A DNA stretch of 64,000 bases from DASRDS01 sp035570055 (lineage in GTDB: Bacteria; Gemmatimonadota; Gemmatimonadetes; Gemmatimonadales; Gemmatimonadaceae). The notes beneath the pieces are model-generated. The model was not told the DNA's origin. It ran no database searches and was given only the letters and a program-made list of their open reading frames with translations. This document shows positions 41,225-50,397 of the stretch, piece by piece. A program made the position numbers and the translations under genes. Numbering within the stretch: position 1 is the stretch's first letter; every line of letters begins with the position of its first letter. The DNA is taken from positions 1-64,000 of the forward strand of contig DATMLM010000060.1 of assembly GCA_035570055.1 (NCBI GenBank), written 5' to 3'.

Positions 41225-43333
41225 ATGTTAATCCGAGCGATTCTATCCCTTTTACTGATCCAGCAGCAGGATACCACCGCGCACAAGCTGCCGGAGACAG
41301 TAATCAAGGCGCCCCGTGTGCCCGTGCCCGCAGTCGGGAGGCTTGGGGATGATACGACAGGCCATCTCTACACCGGCGTGCCGACGACCCTCCTGCGCGT
41401 CGACTCCCTGCCGGCTAACACGACGAACGACAACTATCGCGAGGTCCTCGGCCAGGTCCCCGGCGCGAATATCTCGGAGACACGCTCCAGTGGATTCCCG
41501 TCCGACGGCATCGGCTTCAGAGGACTCGAACCGCGACAGTCGGTCGAAGTCAACATGCGGCAGAACGGCGTCAACCTGGCGGGCGACCTCTACGGCTATC
41601 CCGAGATCTACTACTCGCCGCCGTTCGAGGCGGTCGATCACGTCGAGGTCGTGCGCGGCGCGTCTGGGCTGGAGTACGGGCCGCAGTTCGGCGGCATGAT
41701 CAACTTCGTGCTCAAGGACGGTACGCTGAACACCTCGCCGCGGATCACCGTCGGCGAGACCGGCGAGAGCTTTGGCGAGACCGACACGTTCGGCTCGATC
41801 GCCGGCGGTAGCGGCAAGCTCACGTACTACGCGTTCGGCAAGTATCAAGGCGCCGCCGGGTGGCGCCAGAACTCGAACTTCGAGGAAGAGGACGGATACG
41901 GGTCGATCACGTACCACGCGAACGAGAACCTGTCGTCGTCACTCCAACTGACGGTGTACGGGAATAACGTGCACATGCCCGGCGGGTTCGACGACTCCGA
42001 GTTCTACGCGAACCCGCAACTCTCGGAGCGGAAGCGCAACTGGCTCGCCTCACCGTGGGGGATTCTCGAGAACGTCACCACGTGGCACCTGGCGCCCGGG
42101 CTCACGTGGACGAACCAACTGTCCGGCACGCTGAGTCAGCGGTACCTCGTCTGGCGCAACGAGGACGGCGGGCCGCAGGCCATCGATAGCGGCGGGCCTC
42201 GGGAGGTCGAACGCGAGCGGTTCGCGAATGCCATTCTCGAGTCGCGCATTGGCTTTCGACATGACCTCTTCGGCATCCGCGCCGATCTCGCGAGCGGCGT
42301 GCGGCTGTTCGATGGGCTCATGCACCGGCAAGAGGACGGTGTCGGGACCGACGGGTCGAACTTTACGATGCGGCTGGTGCAGCCGTACGCCACCGATATG
42401 CACTTCCTGACGCAGAACGTCGCGGGGTATGTGCAGGAGGCCGTGCATCTCACCGAAAAGCTCACGGTCACGCCTGGCGTGCGCGCGGAGTGGCTGCGGA
42501 GTGCCATTCATGGGGTCACGGTTGACGATGGGAACATCCCATACGACGCCCGCTCTCAGACTTTTGCACTTGGTTCTCTAGGGGTGGAGTATGCGCTCGA
42601 CGCGCCCGTGACGCTCTACGGCAATTTTACTCAGGCGTATCGGCCGATCACATACGACAATTTGATTCCGTTCGGCGCCGCCAACACGGCCATTATCGAT
42701 CCCCATTTGCATCACTCCAGTGGCTACACGGGGGACGTCGGCGTACGGGGACGCATGGGGCCCGTCAGTGGCGATATCGACGCGTTTTATCTCTGGTACG
42801 GTGATCGCATTGGGACCGTATTGGTCAACGATTCGATCACTGAGACCACCAACGTCGCGAACAGCCGGCATTATGGCATCGAGAGTTATGTCGACGTGGC
42901 CCTGTTGCGTGAGGGTCACTGGCGCATCTCGTTATTCGATTCATTCGCTTGGGTCAACGCGCATTACGTGAACGGCCAATACGCGGGCAACGTCGTCGAG
43001 TACGCCCCGCCGATCACGAATCGCGTCGGCCCGACGATCGGCTACGGCCCGTTCTCAACGACGGTCACGTGGAGCTACACGGCCAAGCAATACGGCGATG
43101 CGAGCAATGCCGTGGTGGACCCGGCCGACCCGAGCGTCGGCGTGATTCCGGCGTACCGGGTGTACGATTGGAGCGCGCACCTCGAGCTCGGCTCACGCTA
43201 TCAACTGCACTTCGGCATCGACAATCTCCTGAACGCGTATTACTTCACGTTCCGCGCGGTCGAGTACCCGGGCCCGGGGATCATTCCGGCGCAGGGCCGC
43301 ACGGCTTATCTGGGAGCGACCGTCCGGCTTTAG
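41225..43333 (+). CDS. TonB-dependent receptor (FecA-like)
   Basis: A 702-residue receptor with a short hydrophobic leader (MLIRAILSLLLIQQQDTT) and likely TonB box ETVIKAPRVPV. The plug (NDNYREVLGQVPGANISETRSSGFPSDGIGFRGLEPRQSVEVNMRQNGVNLAGDLYGYPEIYYSPPFEAVDHVEVVRGASGLEYGPQFGGMINFVLK) resembles that of Fe(III)-dicitrate receptors. The barrel ends with GRTAYLGATVRL. No N-terminal signalling domain is present. It is followed by an ECF sigma/anti-sigma pair and another TonB receptor, so the group may respond to one nutrient. The substrate is unproven. Confidence 0.87.
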   Translation: MLIRAILSLLLIQQQDTTAHKLPETVIKAPRVPVPAVGRLGDDTTGHLYTGVPTTLLRVDSLPANTTNDNYREVLGQVPGANISETRSSGFPSDGIGFRGLEPRQSVEVNMRQNGVNLAGDLYGYPEIYYSPPFEAVDHVEVVRGASGLEYGPQFGGMINFVLKDGTLNTSPRITVGETGESFGETDTFGSIAGGSGKLTYYAFGKYQGAAGWRQNSNFEEEDGYGSITYHANENLSSSLQLTVYGNNVHMPGGFDDSEFYANPQLSERKRNWLASPWGILENVTTWHLAPGLTWTNQLSGTLSQRYLVWRNEDGGPQAIDSGGPREVERERFANAILESRIGFRHDLFGIRADLASGVRLFDGLMHRQEDGVGTDGSNFTMRLVQPYATDMHFLTQNVAGYVQEAVHLTEKLTVTPGVRAEWLRSAIHGVTVDDGNIPYDARSQTFALGSLGVEYALDAPVTLYGNFTQAYRPITYDNLIPFGAANTAIIDPHLHHSSGYTGDVGVRGRMGPVSGDIDAFYLWYGDRIGTVLVNDSITETTNVANSRHYGIESYVDVALLREGHWRISLFDSFAWVNAHYVNGQYAGNVVEYAPPITNRVGPTIGYGPFSTTVTWSYTAKQYGDASNAVVDPADPSVGVIPAYRVYDWSAHLELGSRYQLHFGIDNLLNAYYFTFRAVEYPGPGIIPAQGRTAYLGATVRL

Positions 43334-43390
43334 CCTCCTCAGACGTCCATGAGATTGTGCACCCTCGTGTAGATAGCCAGAGTGGGGGGT

Positions 43391-43420
43391 CCGGGGGGCG
43401 TAGTTGCGGTTGCCCCCCGG
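43391..43420. promoter_or_regulatory. 9-bp stem-loop abutting the ECF sigma ribosome-binding site
   Basis: CCGGGGGGC (43391-43399) and GCCCCCCGG (43412-43420) form a perfect 9-bp stem with a 12-nt loop. The last two G residues are the first two of GGAGGAG (43419-43425), the only strong Shine-Dalgarno-like sequence before the sigma gene. There is no T-run. It may be a terminator-like boundary after the TonB receptor gene or a structure that limits translation of the sigma factor. Confidence 0.5.
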
Positions 43421-43455
43421 AGGAGAACCGACCAGTCGAGCAAGCGCGAAGCGCG

Positions 43456-43995
43456 TTGCATCGACGCGCCGCGGAGCGGCGCATCGACCGACTGTTCCTG
43501 ACCTGGTATCCGCGGTTGGTCGGTGCGATTTATCGGCGGCTCGGGAGTCGGGACGAGGCCGAGGATGTCGCGCAGGACGCATTCATTCGGCTGCTCGATC
43601 AGCGGCCGAAGGATCCATCGGCCTGGCTATTCACGGTCGCCGGCAGGCTCGCGATCGATAGCCAGCGCGCGACGTCCCGGCGTGAGCGACTCACCCCCGC
43701 GTTGTTGGACATCGCGGCGCCTCCCGATGAGGCGCTGCTCCAGGAAGAGGTCATCGAATCCGTGCGCCGCGTGCTCCGGGCGCTGCCGGATCGCGATCGA
43801 GCGCTCCTGCTGCTGCATCACGACGGCGTGCGCTACCGCGAGATCGCCAGGCAGCTCGGGCTGGCCGAGTCATCCATCGGATCGCTGCTGACGAGAGCAC
43901 ATCGGCGGTTTCTCAGCGACTACCAGAGGCAACTATGCACTACAGCGACGGAACCATCCGCGCATTTCTCGACGGGGAGCTTGGGCTCGCGTTGA
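43456..43995 (+). CDS. ECF-type sigma-70 factor
   Basis: A sigma factor of about 179 residues. Region 2 is RLFLTWYPRLVGAIYRRLGSRDEAEDVAQDAFIRLLDQ, followed by WLFTVAGRLAIDSQRA. Region 4 is ESVRRVLRALPDRDRALLLLHHDGVRYREIARQLGLAESSIGSLLTRAHRRFLSDY with its helix-turn-helix. The start is uncertain: GGAGGAG at 43419-43425 is strong, but the first plausible in-frame start is TTG 43456, about 30 nt on; the family N terminus would begin near there. The 3' end overlaps the anti-sigma gene by 61 nt. It probably directs transcription of the envelope genes that follow. Confidence 0.85.
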   Translation: MHRRAAERRIDRLFLTWYPRLVGAIYRRLGSRDEAEDVAQDAFIRLLDQRPKDPSAWLFTVAGRLAIDSQRATSRRERLTPALLDIAAPPDEALLQEEVIESVRRVLRALPDRDRALLLLHHDGVRYREIARQLGLAESSIGSLLTRAHRRFLSDYQRQLCTTATEPSAHFSTGSLGSR

Positions 43996-44411
43996 CGCGC
44001 GAGCTCGCCGGGCATCTGCGCTCGTGCGCGGACTGCCGGCGGCGGATCGACCGCGTGAGCGCGGACGGTCGCGCTGCCGCGCGGCTCTTGAAACGCGTCA
44101 GGCCTGCGCGCCAGCCGTACGCCGCGATCATGACGGCCGCCGCGGCCGTGCTCGTCGTCGGCCTGGTCGCGCGGAGCCTCCCGACGGTGCACGCCAGCAC
44201 GGCCGGCGCCACGCACGTGCACGATGTCTGCTGCTTCAACCTCGACGGCGGCGGCCGCGGGGATGACGGCTTGCTCACCATCAGCCTTCCGGGTCAGGTC
44301 GTCGACTGTGTCGTGCTCTACGAAGATCAGGCGGGTACCCGCGCGTTCTCGAAACGCGATCCCGTGCGCTTCATCTCGCGGCCCGTCGGGTGCGACATCT
44401 CCGGATCGTGA
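43935..44411 (+). CDS. Zinc-finger anti-sigma factor, single-pass membrane protein
   Basis: A 158-residue protein. Residues 24-39 (LAGHLRSCADCRRRID) carry the His27-x3-Cys31-x2-Cys34 motif of the ZAS/zf-HC2 anti-sigma domain that binds region 2 and 4 of ECF factors. A transmembrane helix spans about 63-79. The periplasmic part has ATHVHDVCCFNL and two more Cys residues (VVDCVV, GCDISGS), which could bind metal or respond to redox state. It starts inside the sigma gene and overlaps the TonB receptor start (GTGA), so all three are translated together. Confidence 0.87.
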   Translation: MHYSDGTIRAFLDGELGLALTRELAGHLRSCADCRRRIDRVSADGRAAARLLKRVRPARQPYAAIMTAAAAVLVVGLVARSLPTVHASTAGATHVHDVCCFNLDGGGRGDDGLLTISLPGQVVDCVVLYEDQAGTRAFSKRDPVRFISRPVGCDISGS

Positions 44412-46522
44412 AACGACTGGTCGTACTCCTGCTGGTCTCCGCCAGCGGGTTGCGCGCACAAAGCGATAGCGCGCGACGGGCGGACTCGATCGCCGCGGCC
44501 AAGCATAAATTGGCGACCGTCGTCGTCACCGGCACGCGATTGTCCGAGGTCGACGAGCGAACGCCATCTCAGGTCGAGCCTATCGACGTGCGCAAGGCGA
44601 CGCCCGGCCCCGATGTCGTCATGAACGCGCTGCTCGATTTGCCTGGTATAAGCCTGTACGACGACCAGGGCGCACGGCTGCAGCCCGAGCTCGAGGTACG
44701 CGGGTTCACCGTCTCGCCGGTTGTCGGCACGCCGCAGGGCGTCAGCGTCTTCCTCGACGGGATGCGCCTGAACGAGCCCGATGCGCAGGAGGTGAACTTC
44801 GACCTCTTGCCATCGGCAGCCATCGAGCGTGCCTCGCTCGTGCGCGGATCGAACGTCTTGTTCGGACGCAACTCGCTCGGCGGCACGTTACTCCTCGACA
44901 CCAAGCGAGGCGGCAACACGCCCGAAGCCACCGCGACCCTCGGCGCCGGCTCGTTCGGCGAGCAGACCGCGACCATCACCGCCGGCGGCAAGGTGTCGGG
45001 CGTCGATGGCTTCGTCGCCGCCACGGGCTCGAACGAGACCGGCTGGCGGCAAGCGACCGCGGCGAACACGCGCAATATCTTCGCGACGATCGGACATCAG
45101 TGGGGTCCGACGCGAGACTCGGGTGACGTCTCGCTCTCCTTCCTGTACGCGAAGGACCGTATCCAGGAGGCCGGGTCGTTGCCGGTCGGCTATGCACCGA
45201 CGATCAACTATACGCCCGGCGATTTCTTCGAGCCGGAGGCGTACGATCTCATCACGCGTGCGACGACACCGCTCGGCGGAGGCGTCCTGAGGGCAACGCT
45301 GTTCGGGAGGCGCAACAATTACGAGCAGTTCAATATCAACGTCCCGCCGCCGAGCACGGACAGCTATATCTACATGCTGTCGGGTGGTGGGACGGTCGAG
45401 TGGACGCGGCCCGTCGCGATTGGACCGGTGCCGATTGGATTTACCGTGGGCGCCGAGTACGAGCGCGACAACGTGCATTTTCGGTTACTGAACACGGGCG
45501 GCGGACAACCGGATTCGATCACGACGCTCTCCGACGTGCACCAGGAGAACGCCGCACTCTATGGGCAGGCGATCGTGTCGGTCACGTCCTCGCTCGATGT
45601 CACGATCGGCCTGCGCGACGATTACATCCGGATTCCGTATCGCGACGACCTGGTGTCGGCGAACAACGGCACGAGCACGTACAATCGGGTATCGCCGGAG
45701 ATCGGCGCGACGTACCAGTTCACCGATGACGTGAAAGCGTTCGTTGCGTTCAAGAGCGGATTCCGCGCGCCGGCACCGCTCGAGTTGGCATGTGCCTCCG
45801 CCAGCGCGCCGTGCTCCCTGCCCTCGGCGCTCGGCGCCGATCCCGCGCTCAAGGCGGTCTCGACTCGCGATTACGAGGGCGGCGTCGACATCGACCTGCC
45901 ACACAAGTCGAGCCTGGATATAGACGGATTCTGGACGGATGTGCTCGATGACATACAGTTCGCGTCGCCTGATCTCACGCACGTCTATTTTCTGAACGTT
46001 CCAGAGACCCGCCGAGCGGGTGTCGAGGTCACCGCGAAAATACCACTCGTCGGTGGCGCGCGGATCGAGACGTCGTACAGCTACATGGCTGCGACCTTCC
46101 AGAGCACCGTGCAGATCTCGAGCTCGGACACGACACCCCGACCGGCGCGGCCCGGCGATATTTTTCCGAACTCGCCGCTCCACCGCGGCCGCATCGCGCT
46201 GGGCATCGGGCGTTTGATCGGGCCGGTCCTGCTCGATGGCGATATCGATCTGCGAGGCTACTCCGGTCAATATCTCCGGGGCGACGAGTCGAATCAGCGC
46301 CCACAGATCCCCGGGTATACGGTGTCGGATCTCGACCTCGCGCTCACGTTTCGACGGTACACGGTGAGCCTCATGATCGATAACTTGCTCGATCGCTCGT
46401 ACTCGACGTTTGGCATCGAGGCCCCGAATACGGTCGGCGGTGGACCGAATCCTCCGGTGGTCTCGTTCTTGACGCCCGGCTACACACGCCGGTTCACGGT
46501 TTCCGCCAGCGTCCGCCTCTGA
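44408..46522 (+). CDS. TonB-dependent receptor, ECF-linked
   Basis: A 704-residue receptor. The GTG at 44408 overlaps the anti-sigma stop and begins VKRLVVLLLVSASGLRAQS. TonB box region is LATVVVTGTRLSEVDERT. The plug has MNALLDLPGISLYDDQGARLQPELEVRGFTVSPVVGTPQGVSVFLDGMRLNEPDAQEVNFDLLPSAAIERASLVRGSNVLFGRNSLGGTLLL. The barrel ends TRRFTVSASVRL. It lacks the N-terminal STN signalling domain used in FecA/FpvA systems, so signal transfer to the anti-sigma, if any, must use another route. Confidence 0.9.
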   Translation: MKRLVVLLLVSASGLRAQSDSARRADSIAAAKHKLATVVVTGTRLSEVDERTPSQVEPIDVRKATPGPDVVMNALLDLPGISLYDDQGARLQPELEVRGFTVSPVVGTPQGVSVFLDGMRLNEPDAQEVNFDLLPSAAIERASLVRGSNVLFGRNSLGGTLLLDTKRGGNTPEATATLGAGSFGEQTATITAGGKVSGVDGFVAATGSNETGWRQATAANTRNIFATIGHQWGPTRDSGDVSLSFLYAKDRIQEAGSLPVGYAPTINYTPGDFFEPEAYDLITRATTPLGGGVLRATLFGRRNNYEQFNINVPPPSTDSYIYMLSGGGTVEWTRPVAIGPVPIGFTVGAEYERDNVHFRLLNTGGGQPDSITTLSDVHQENAALYGQAIVSVTSSLDVTIGLRDDYIRIPYRDDLVSANNGTSTYNRVSPEIGATYQFTDDVKAFVAFKSGFRAPAPLELACASASAPCSLPSALGADPALKAVSTRDYEGGVDIDLPHKSSLDIDGFWTDVLDDIQFASPDLTHVYFLNVPETRRAGVEVTAKIPLVGGARIETSYSYMAATFQSTVQISSSDTTPRPARPGDIFPNSPLHRGRIALGIGRLIGPVLLDGDIDLRGYSGQYLRGDESNQRPQIPGYTVSDLDLALTFRRYTVSLMIDNLLDRSYSTFGIEAPNTVGGGPNPPVVSFLTPGYTRRFTVSASVRL

Positions 46523-46528
46523 TACATT

Positions 46529-48112
46529 GTGGCGGTGCGCCGCCATTCTCTCATCCTCTTCGCATTTGCGTGGCTGCCAGCGTGTTTGGCGGCCCAGGGC
46601 TCGGCGGACGTCCCGCTTGGCGACAACGCATACGTCTATCTCGACGCGTTGCTCGCGCGCGGCGCGATGCGGTCACTCTCGGCGCTCGAGCGGCCGTACA
46701 ACGTGGCCGAGATCAATCGAGCGCTGTCGCGCGAGATGCCGGCGCATATGTCACCGGTCATCCAGAGCTACGTGCGCGCGCTGCGGAGAGCGCTCTCGAA
46801 GTACGATGTCGGCAAGCAGCCGGGCCTGCACTATCAGCTGAGCCTCGATGTCTACGGGACGGCGGAGAGCTCGTCGATCCGGGAATTGATGCGCGCGAAC
46901 ACATCGGGGAACGTCGAGCCTGGCGGCGGCGCGGAAGGCGTGATACAGGCCGGACCGCTGACGGCGGTCGCCCACCCGATCTGGGACGGTCGGCTCAACG
47001 TCGACCCCGAGTATCATCTCCCGGCCGGGCAAATTGTCCAAGGGCGCGCGGATCCAGTGCGGCTGCAAGAAGGGTATCTCGATGCGCGGTGGCGGTACGG
47101 TGAGATCTTCATCGGCCGCGAAGGGCGCAATTCGGGGCCCACCATGTACGACGGCCTACTCCTCGGCAATTACACGTACTCGTACGATCACATCTGGGGG
47201 AAGATCGGCATCCCGCAGCTCAACATGCAGACGCTGGTCACGCGCCTCAATGATGAGTTTTACGGGGACACGACCGTTCAACGCTACTTCTCGTGGCACC
47301 GACTCGGCTCGCACATCGGTAACGTGGAGCTGGGCGTCACAGAGTCGATCGTCTATGGTCGGCCAGGGCAAGGGTTCGTATTCAATTACGTCAACCCGAT
47401 CGGTCTCTATTACTTCAGTGAGATCAACGAGGAGCAGGGCGGTACGAACGCGAACAAGATGGTCGGGCTAGATGGGGCGTGGCGATCACCCGTGGGCAAT
47501 TTCAGTTTCGAGGCGTATCTCGACGACATTCAGGCATTCGGCGGGTGTGGCGGCACCATGGAGGCCACGTGCAAGAAGCCGCCGAGTGGCGGTTGGACGT
47601 TGCAGGCCGACGGCATCCCCTTCGTTGGGGATCAGCGAATCTTCGTCGCCTACACGCTCGTCACGAACCTCTCGTATCGCACATTTGAGCAGCCGTGGAC
47701 CGACTACACGTCGTACGATGTCGGCCTCGGACGCGGGTTCAGCGATTACGATGAGATACGCGCCGGCGTCGATCTGGCCGTGATTCCAGAAGTGCCGCTC
47801 AAGGTGTACGGGGCCTTCAGCCGGCAAGGACAGGGTGACTACCGTATCCCCTTCCCGGCGGTCGATTCGTTCCCGACCGTGCCGACGTTCTTGAGCGGCG
47901 TCGTGAGCCACGTCTATCGCGCTGGCGTATCCGGGGCCGTGTCATTGCCGTGGCTGGACGTCAGCGGTGATATCGGCCTCAATCACGTGTCGAACTATCA
48001 GCACGTGGCGGGCGTCGACAAGAACCTCTTCGCCGGCCGCGTCATGGTCTCACTGACGTGGCGCCGCCTGCTCAAAGGAACGTTTCAGCCAGCTCCCGAG
48101 CCACCCGAGTGA
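46529..48112 (+). CDS. Outer-membrane protein resembling capsule-assembly Wzi family
   Basis: A 527-residue exported protein, GTG start 46529, 6 nt after the TonB receptor stop, with signal RRHSLILFAFAWLPACLAAQ. It has a small helical N-terminal part (YVYLDALLARGAMRSLSALERPYNVAEINRAL), then many amphipathic strands (FIGREGRNSGPTMYDGLLLGNYTYSYDHIWGKIG, TESIVYGRPGQGFVFNYVNPIGLYYF). GNVELGVTESIVYG-x(n)-YxNPIxxYYFxExN is the pattern of Wzi-type 18-strand barrels. In Enterobacteria Wzi attaches capsule at the surface. No capsule genes are nearby, so function is tentative. Confidence 0.62.
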   Translation: MAVRRHSLILFAFAWLPACLAAQGSADVPLGDNAYVYLDALLARGAMRSLSALERPYNVAEINRALSREMPAHMSPVIQSYVRALRRALSKYDVGKQPGLHYQLSLDVYGTAESSSIRELMRANTSGNVEPGGGAEGVIQAGPLTAVAHPIWDGRLNVDPEYHLPAGQIVQGRADPVRLQEGYLDARWRYGEIFIGREGRNSGPTMYDGLLLGNYTYSYDHIWGKIGIPQLNMQTLVTRLNDEFYGDTTVQRYFSWHRLGSHIGNVELGVTESIVYGRPGQGFVFNYVNPIGLYYFSEINEEQGGTNANKMVGLDGAWRSPVGNFSFEAYLDDIQAFGGCGGTMEATCKKPPSGGWTLQADGIPFVGDQRIFVAYTLVTNLSYRTFEQPWTDYTSYDVGLGRGFSDYDEIRAGVDLAVIPEVPLKVYGAFSRQGQGDYRIPFPAVDSFPTVPTFLSGVVSHVYRAGVSGAVSLPWLDVSGDIGLNHVSNYQHVAGVDKNLFAGRVMVSLTWRRLLKGTFQPAPEPPE

Positions 48113-48224
48113 CGATCACGTCCTGCACCGCAGGGCTGTCGTAGTAATGTGTGGTCAACCGCCTCAGTATCACCTGCAACCGTGAGGCGGAAAGAGTGCC
48201 CGTGGGGAGAGGTTCAACCGACAT
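48072..48224 (-). CDS. Small hypothetical protein (50 aa), weak FlgM-like character
   Basis: MSVEPLPTGTLSASRLQVILRR, then LTTHYYDSPAVQDVIVTRVARELAETFL. The C-terminal helix with Y-x-S-x-x-V-x-x-x-I-x-x-x-VA resembles the conserved end of anti-sigma-28 FlgM, and a FliA-type sigma gene lies 3 kb away. The match is weak and the protein is short. Longer in-frame starts exist up to 48359, but the sequence there is unlike coding sequence. It overlaps the 3' end of the Wzi-like gene by 41 nt. Confidence 0.4.
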   Translation of the reverse strand: MSVEPLPTGTLSASRLQVILRRLTTHYYDSPAVQDVIVTRVARELAETFL

Positions 48225-48264
48225 GGGTCTAGTATCGGCGGGTCCAGGAGGAACTTGAGGGGTT

Positions 48265-48756
48265 ATGAAGCCCCTCTCACGAAACTCACGGGTGTACGTC
48301 GAGTCGACGCTCGGGCGCCTCGCGTACATCCCGGTGATGGCCGTCGTCGTCGCCGGCATCGTGATCTTTTGGTGGCCCGTCCTGGCCTGGAGCGACTATT
48401 GGCTGCGTCGAGCCTGGCGGCGCCATTGGGGCAACAACCAGAGCCGGGTCGTGATCCCGTTCGAGCCTGGAACGCCGTGGCACGCAGTGGTCATCACCCG
48501 CTGGATACCCCGCTACGGCGACCGAACGAGCTTGGTGGACCTCACGACACTCAATCTCAAGTCCCGCGCCCTCGAAGATCGCGTGTACCGGCGTTGGCAA
48601 CCGCACTATCCCTTCTATGTTCGGCCGCCCATTGTGATTGCGATGCCCTCGCGGGGGCGGGTTGCGACCGTGAGTTTCGCCGAAGTACTGGACGACCCGG
48701 CGCAGCTCGAGCGGCGGTTATGCGAGGTCGCCCGGCTGGCGTTCGGCGAGCCGTAG
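48265..48756 (+). CDS. Hypothetical membrane protein
   Basis: A 163-residue protein with AGGAGG about 12 nt upstream of the ATG. One strong transmembrane segment (LAYIPVMAVVVAGIVIFWWPVLAWSDYWL, residues about 19-47) is followed by a basic patch (RRAWRRHWG) and a soluble alpha/beta domain (VVIPFEPGTPWHAVVITRWIPRYGD, PFYVRPPIVIAMPSRGRVATVSFAEVL). The family is not recognised. It precedes the NtrC-type regulator and may be part of the same regulatory island. Its end overlaps a convergent small ORF by 39 nt. Confidence 0.55.
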   Translation: MKPLSRNSRVYVESTLGRLAYIPVMAVVVAGIVIFWWPVLAWSDYWLRRAWRRHWGNNQSRVVIPFEPGTPWHAVVITRWIPRYGDRTSLVDLTTLNLKSRALEDRVYRRWQPHYPFYVRPPIVIAMPSRGRVATVSFAEVLDDPAQLERRLCEVARLAFGEP

Positions 48757-48921
48757 GCCGAGCTGGCCGGCCGCGACATCGAAGAGGTGACGGGCGCCGT
48801 CGTTCCGCGTATCGATCGTCAGAGCCTTGAGATACAGAATGGCCGCATCGGCGATGCGCCCCGCGGCGTGGTTCGCGCAGCCATCGCGCAGGAGTTGCTG
48901 GACTCGGACGTGCGGCGTCAT
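48718..48921 (-). CDS. Small helical (TPR-like) hypothetical protein
   Basis: A 67-residue ORF, MTPHVRVQQLLRDGCANHAAG, then RIADAAILYLKALTIDTRNDGARHLFDVAAGQLGLRLAERQPGDLA. The A-G-R-x-x-D-A-A-x-x-Y-x-x-A-L-x-x-D-x-x-x-x-x-A pattern is that of one TPR unit. It is divergent from the NtrC-type regulator with a 43-nt gap. The composition looks coding, but the small size makes it uncertain. An in-frame ATG at 48966 is possible but would overlap the regulator start. Confidence 0.45.
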   Translation of the reverse strand: MTPHVRVQQLLRDGCANHAAGRIADAAILYLKALTIDTRNDGARHLFDVAAGQLGLRLAERQPGDLA

Positions 48922-48964
48922 ATCGACGAGTATCGACCGGTCCCGCGACGAGCTTGAGCCATCC

Positions 48965-50296
48965 ATGGCGACGATCCTCTGTGTAGACGACGAGGCAGCG
49001 GTGTCGGCGGTGCTGGAACACGCGCTGAACACCATGGGGCACACGCCCATCGTGGTCTCCAGCGTCGACGACGCCTTGAACACCGTGGCGGGCGGTGGGA
49101 TCGATCTCATCATCTCCGACTACATCATGCCCGGGCAAACCGGGCTCGATCTCATCCGGTTACTCGAGCGCGACGGGCATCGCGTGCCGGTCATCATCAT
49201 GACCGGGTTCTCCAGCATCGAGAATGCCGTTGCGTCGATCAAGACCGGCGCGATCGACTATCTCACGAAGCCGGTGATGGCCGACACGCTCGACGTCGCG
49301 CTCCGGCAGGCGCTGGAGATGATCCGGCTGCGGCGGGAGAACGAATCGATCCGTACCGAGCTTCGGGTCCTGCGCTCGACCCGCCAACTCGTCGGCGAGA
49401 GCGAGCCGTTCCGCGCTATCATGGACATGATCGCGATGGTCGCCCCTACGCGCGCAACGGTTCTCTTACAGGGCGAATCCGGCACCGGCAAAGAGCTCTT
49501 TGCTCGCGCGGTGCATGACCAGAGTCCTCGGGCCGACGGTCCTTTTATCACCATCAACTGCGCGGCCGTACCCGAGGGGCTCGTCGAGAGCGCCCTCTTT
49601 GGCCATGAGAAGGGCGCGTTTACCGGGGCCACCGTCAGAACAGCAGGAGCGTTCGAGCGCGCGCATTGCGGGACACTCTTGCTCGACGAGATCACGGAGA
49701 TGCGCCTCGATCTTCAGGCCAAGCTCCTGCGGGTGATCCAGGAGCAGGAATTCGAGCGCGTCGGCGGGAGCCAGCCGATCAAGGTCGACGTCAGGATCAT
49801 CGCGACCACCAATCGCGATCTGAAGGCGGCCGTTGATGACGGACGCTTTCGCAGTGATCTCTACTATCGGCTGAACGTCATGCCCATCCGCACCATCCCG
49901 CTGCGGGAACGACGCGAGGATATACCGCGACTTGCCCAGCATTTTGTGCAAAGGGCTTCTGAGGGGGTCAGCATCGCGCCGGCCGCGATGCAGCTGTTGG
50001 TCGCGGCGGACTGGCCAGGGAACGTTCGTGAGTTGGCCAACGCGATTGAGCGGGCCGTGATTCTCTCGCGAAACGGGACGCTCGAGCCGCACCATTTCGT
50101 GGATCTGGCCGGTACCCCTGCGCCACCCGCCGCCAACGGGTCGGACCTGTTTGATCTCGACATCATCGAGCGCGACACGATCGGAAAGGCGTTGACGGCA
50201 ACCCGCGGGAATCGTACCCGGGCCGCGAAGCTGCTCGGCATTAGCGAGCGGACGCTGCGCAATAAGCTGAACGGAAAAAACGCTCGGCAGAATTGA
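48965..50296 (+). CDS. NtrC-family sigma-54-dependent response regulator
   Basis: A 443-residue activator starting MATILCVDDEAAVSAVL. The receiver domain (1-120) has phospho-Asp52 (LIISDYIMPG) and KPV. The AAA+ domain has GESGTGKELFARAVH (Walker A), GHEKGAFTGA (the GAFTGA loop that contacts sigma-54), GGTLLLDE-type Walker B (CGTLLLDEI) and WPGNVRELANAIERAVIL. The C-terminal Fis-like helix-turn-helix is TRGNRTRAAKLLGISERTLRNKL. It activates sigma-54 promoters when phosphorylated, probably by the histidine kinase 2 kb downstream. Neighbours suggest control of motility-type genes. Confidence 0.94.
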   Translation: MATILCVDDEAAVSAVLEHALNTMGHTPIVVSSVDDALNTVAGGGIDLIISDYIMPGQTGLDLIRLLERDGHRVPVIIMTGFSSIENAVASIKTGAIDYLTKPVMADTLDVALRQALEMIRLRRENESIRTELRVLRSTRQLVGESEPFRAIMDMIAMVAPTRATVLLQGESGTGKELFARAVHDQSPRADGPFITINCAAVPEGLVESALFGHEKGAFTGATVRTAGAFERAHCGTLLLDEITEMRLDLQAKLLRVIQEQEFERVGGSQPIKVDVRIIATTNRDLKAAVDDGRFRSDLYYRLNVMPIRTIPLRERREDIPRLAQHFVQRASEGVSIAPAAMQLLVAADWPGNVRELANAIERAVILSRNGTLEPHHFVDLAGTPAPPAANGSDLFDLDIIERDTIGKALTATRGNRTRAAKLLGISERTLRNKLNGKNARQN

Positions 50297-50397
50297 CCCG
50301 GCAGCACCGGAAATATCTGCATGGATCGCCGTGAATTGTTGCCGGCGTCTAATAGGTAACACTATATAGTTTAAAGAGATACGCGAACGGCCGAGCT

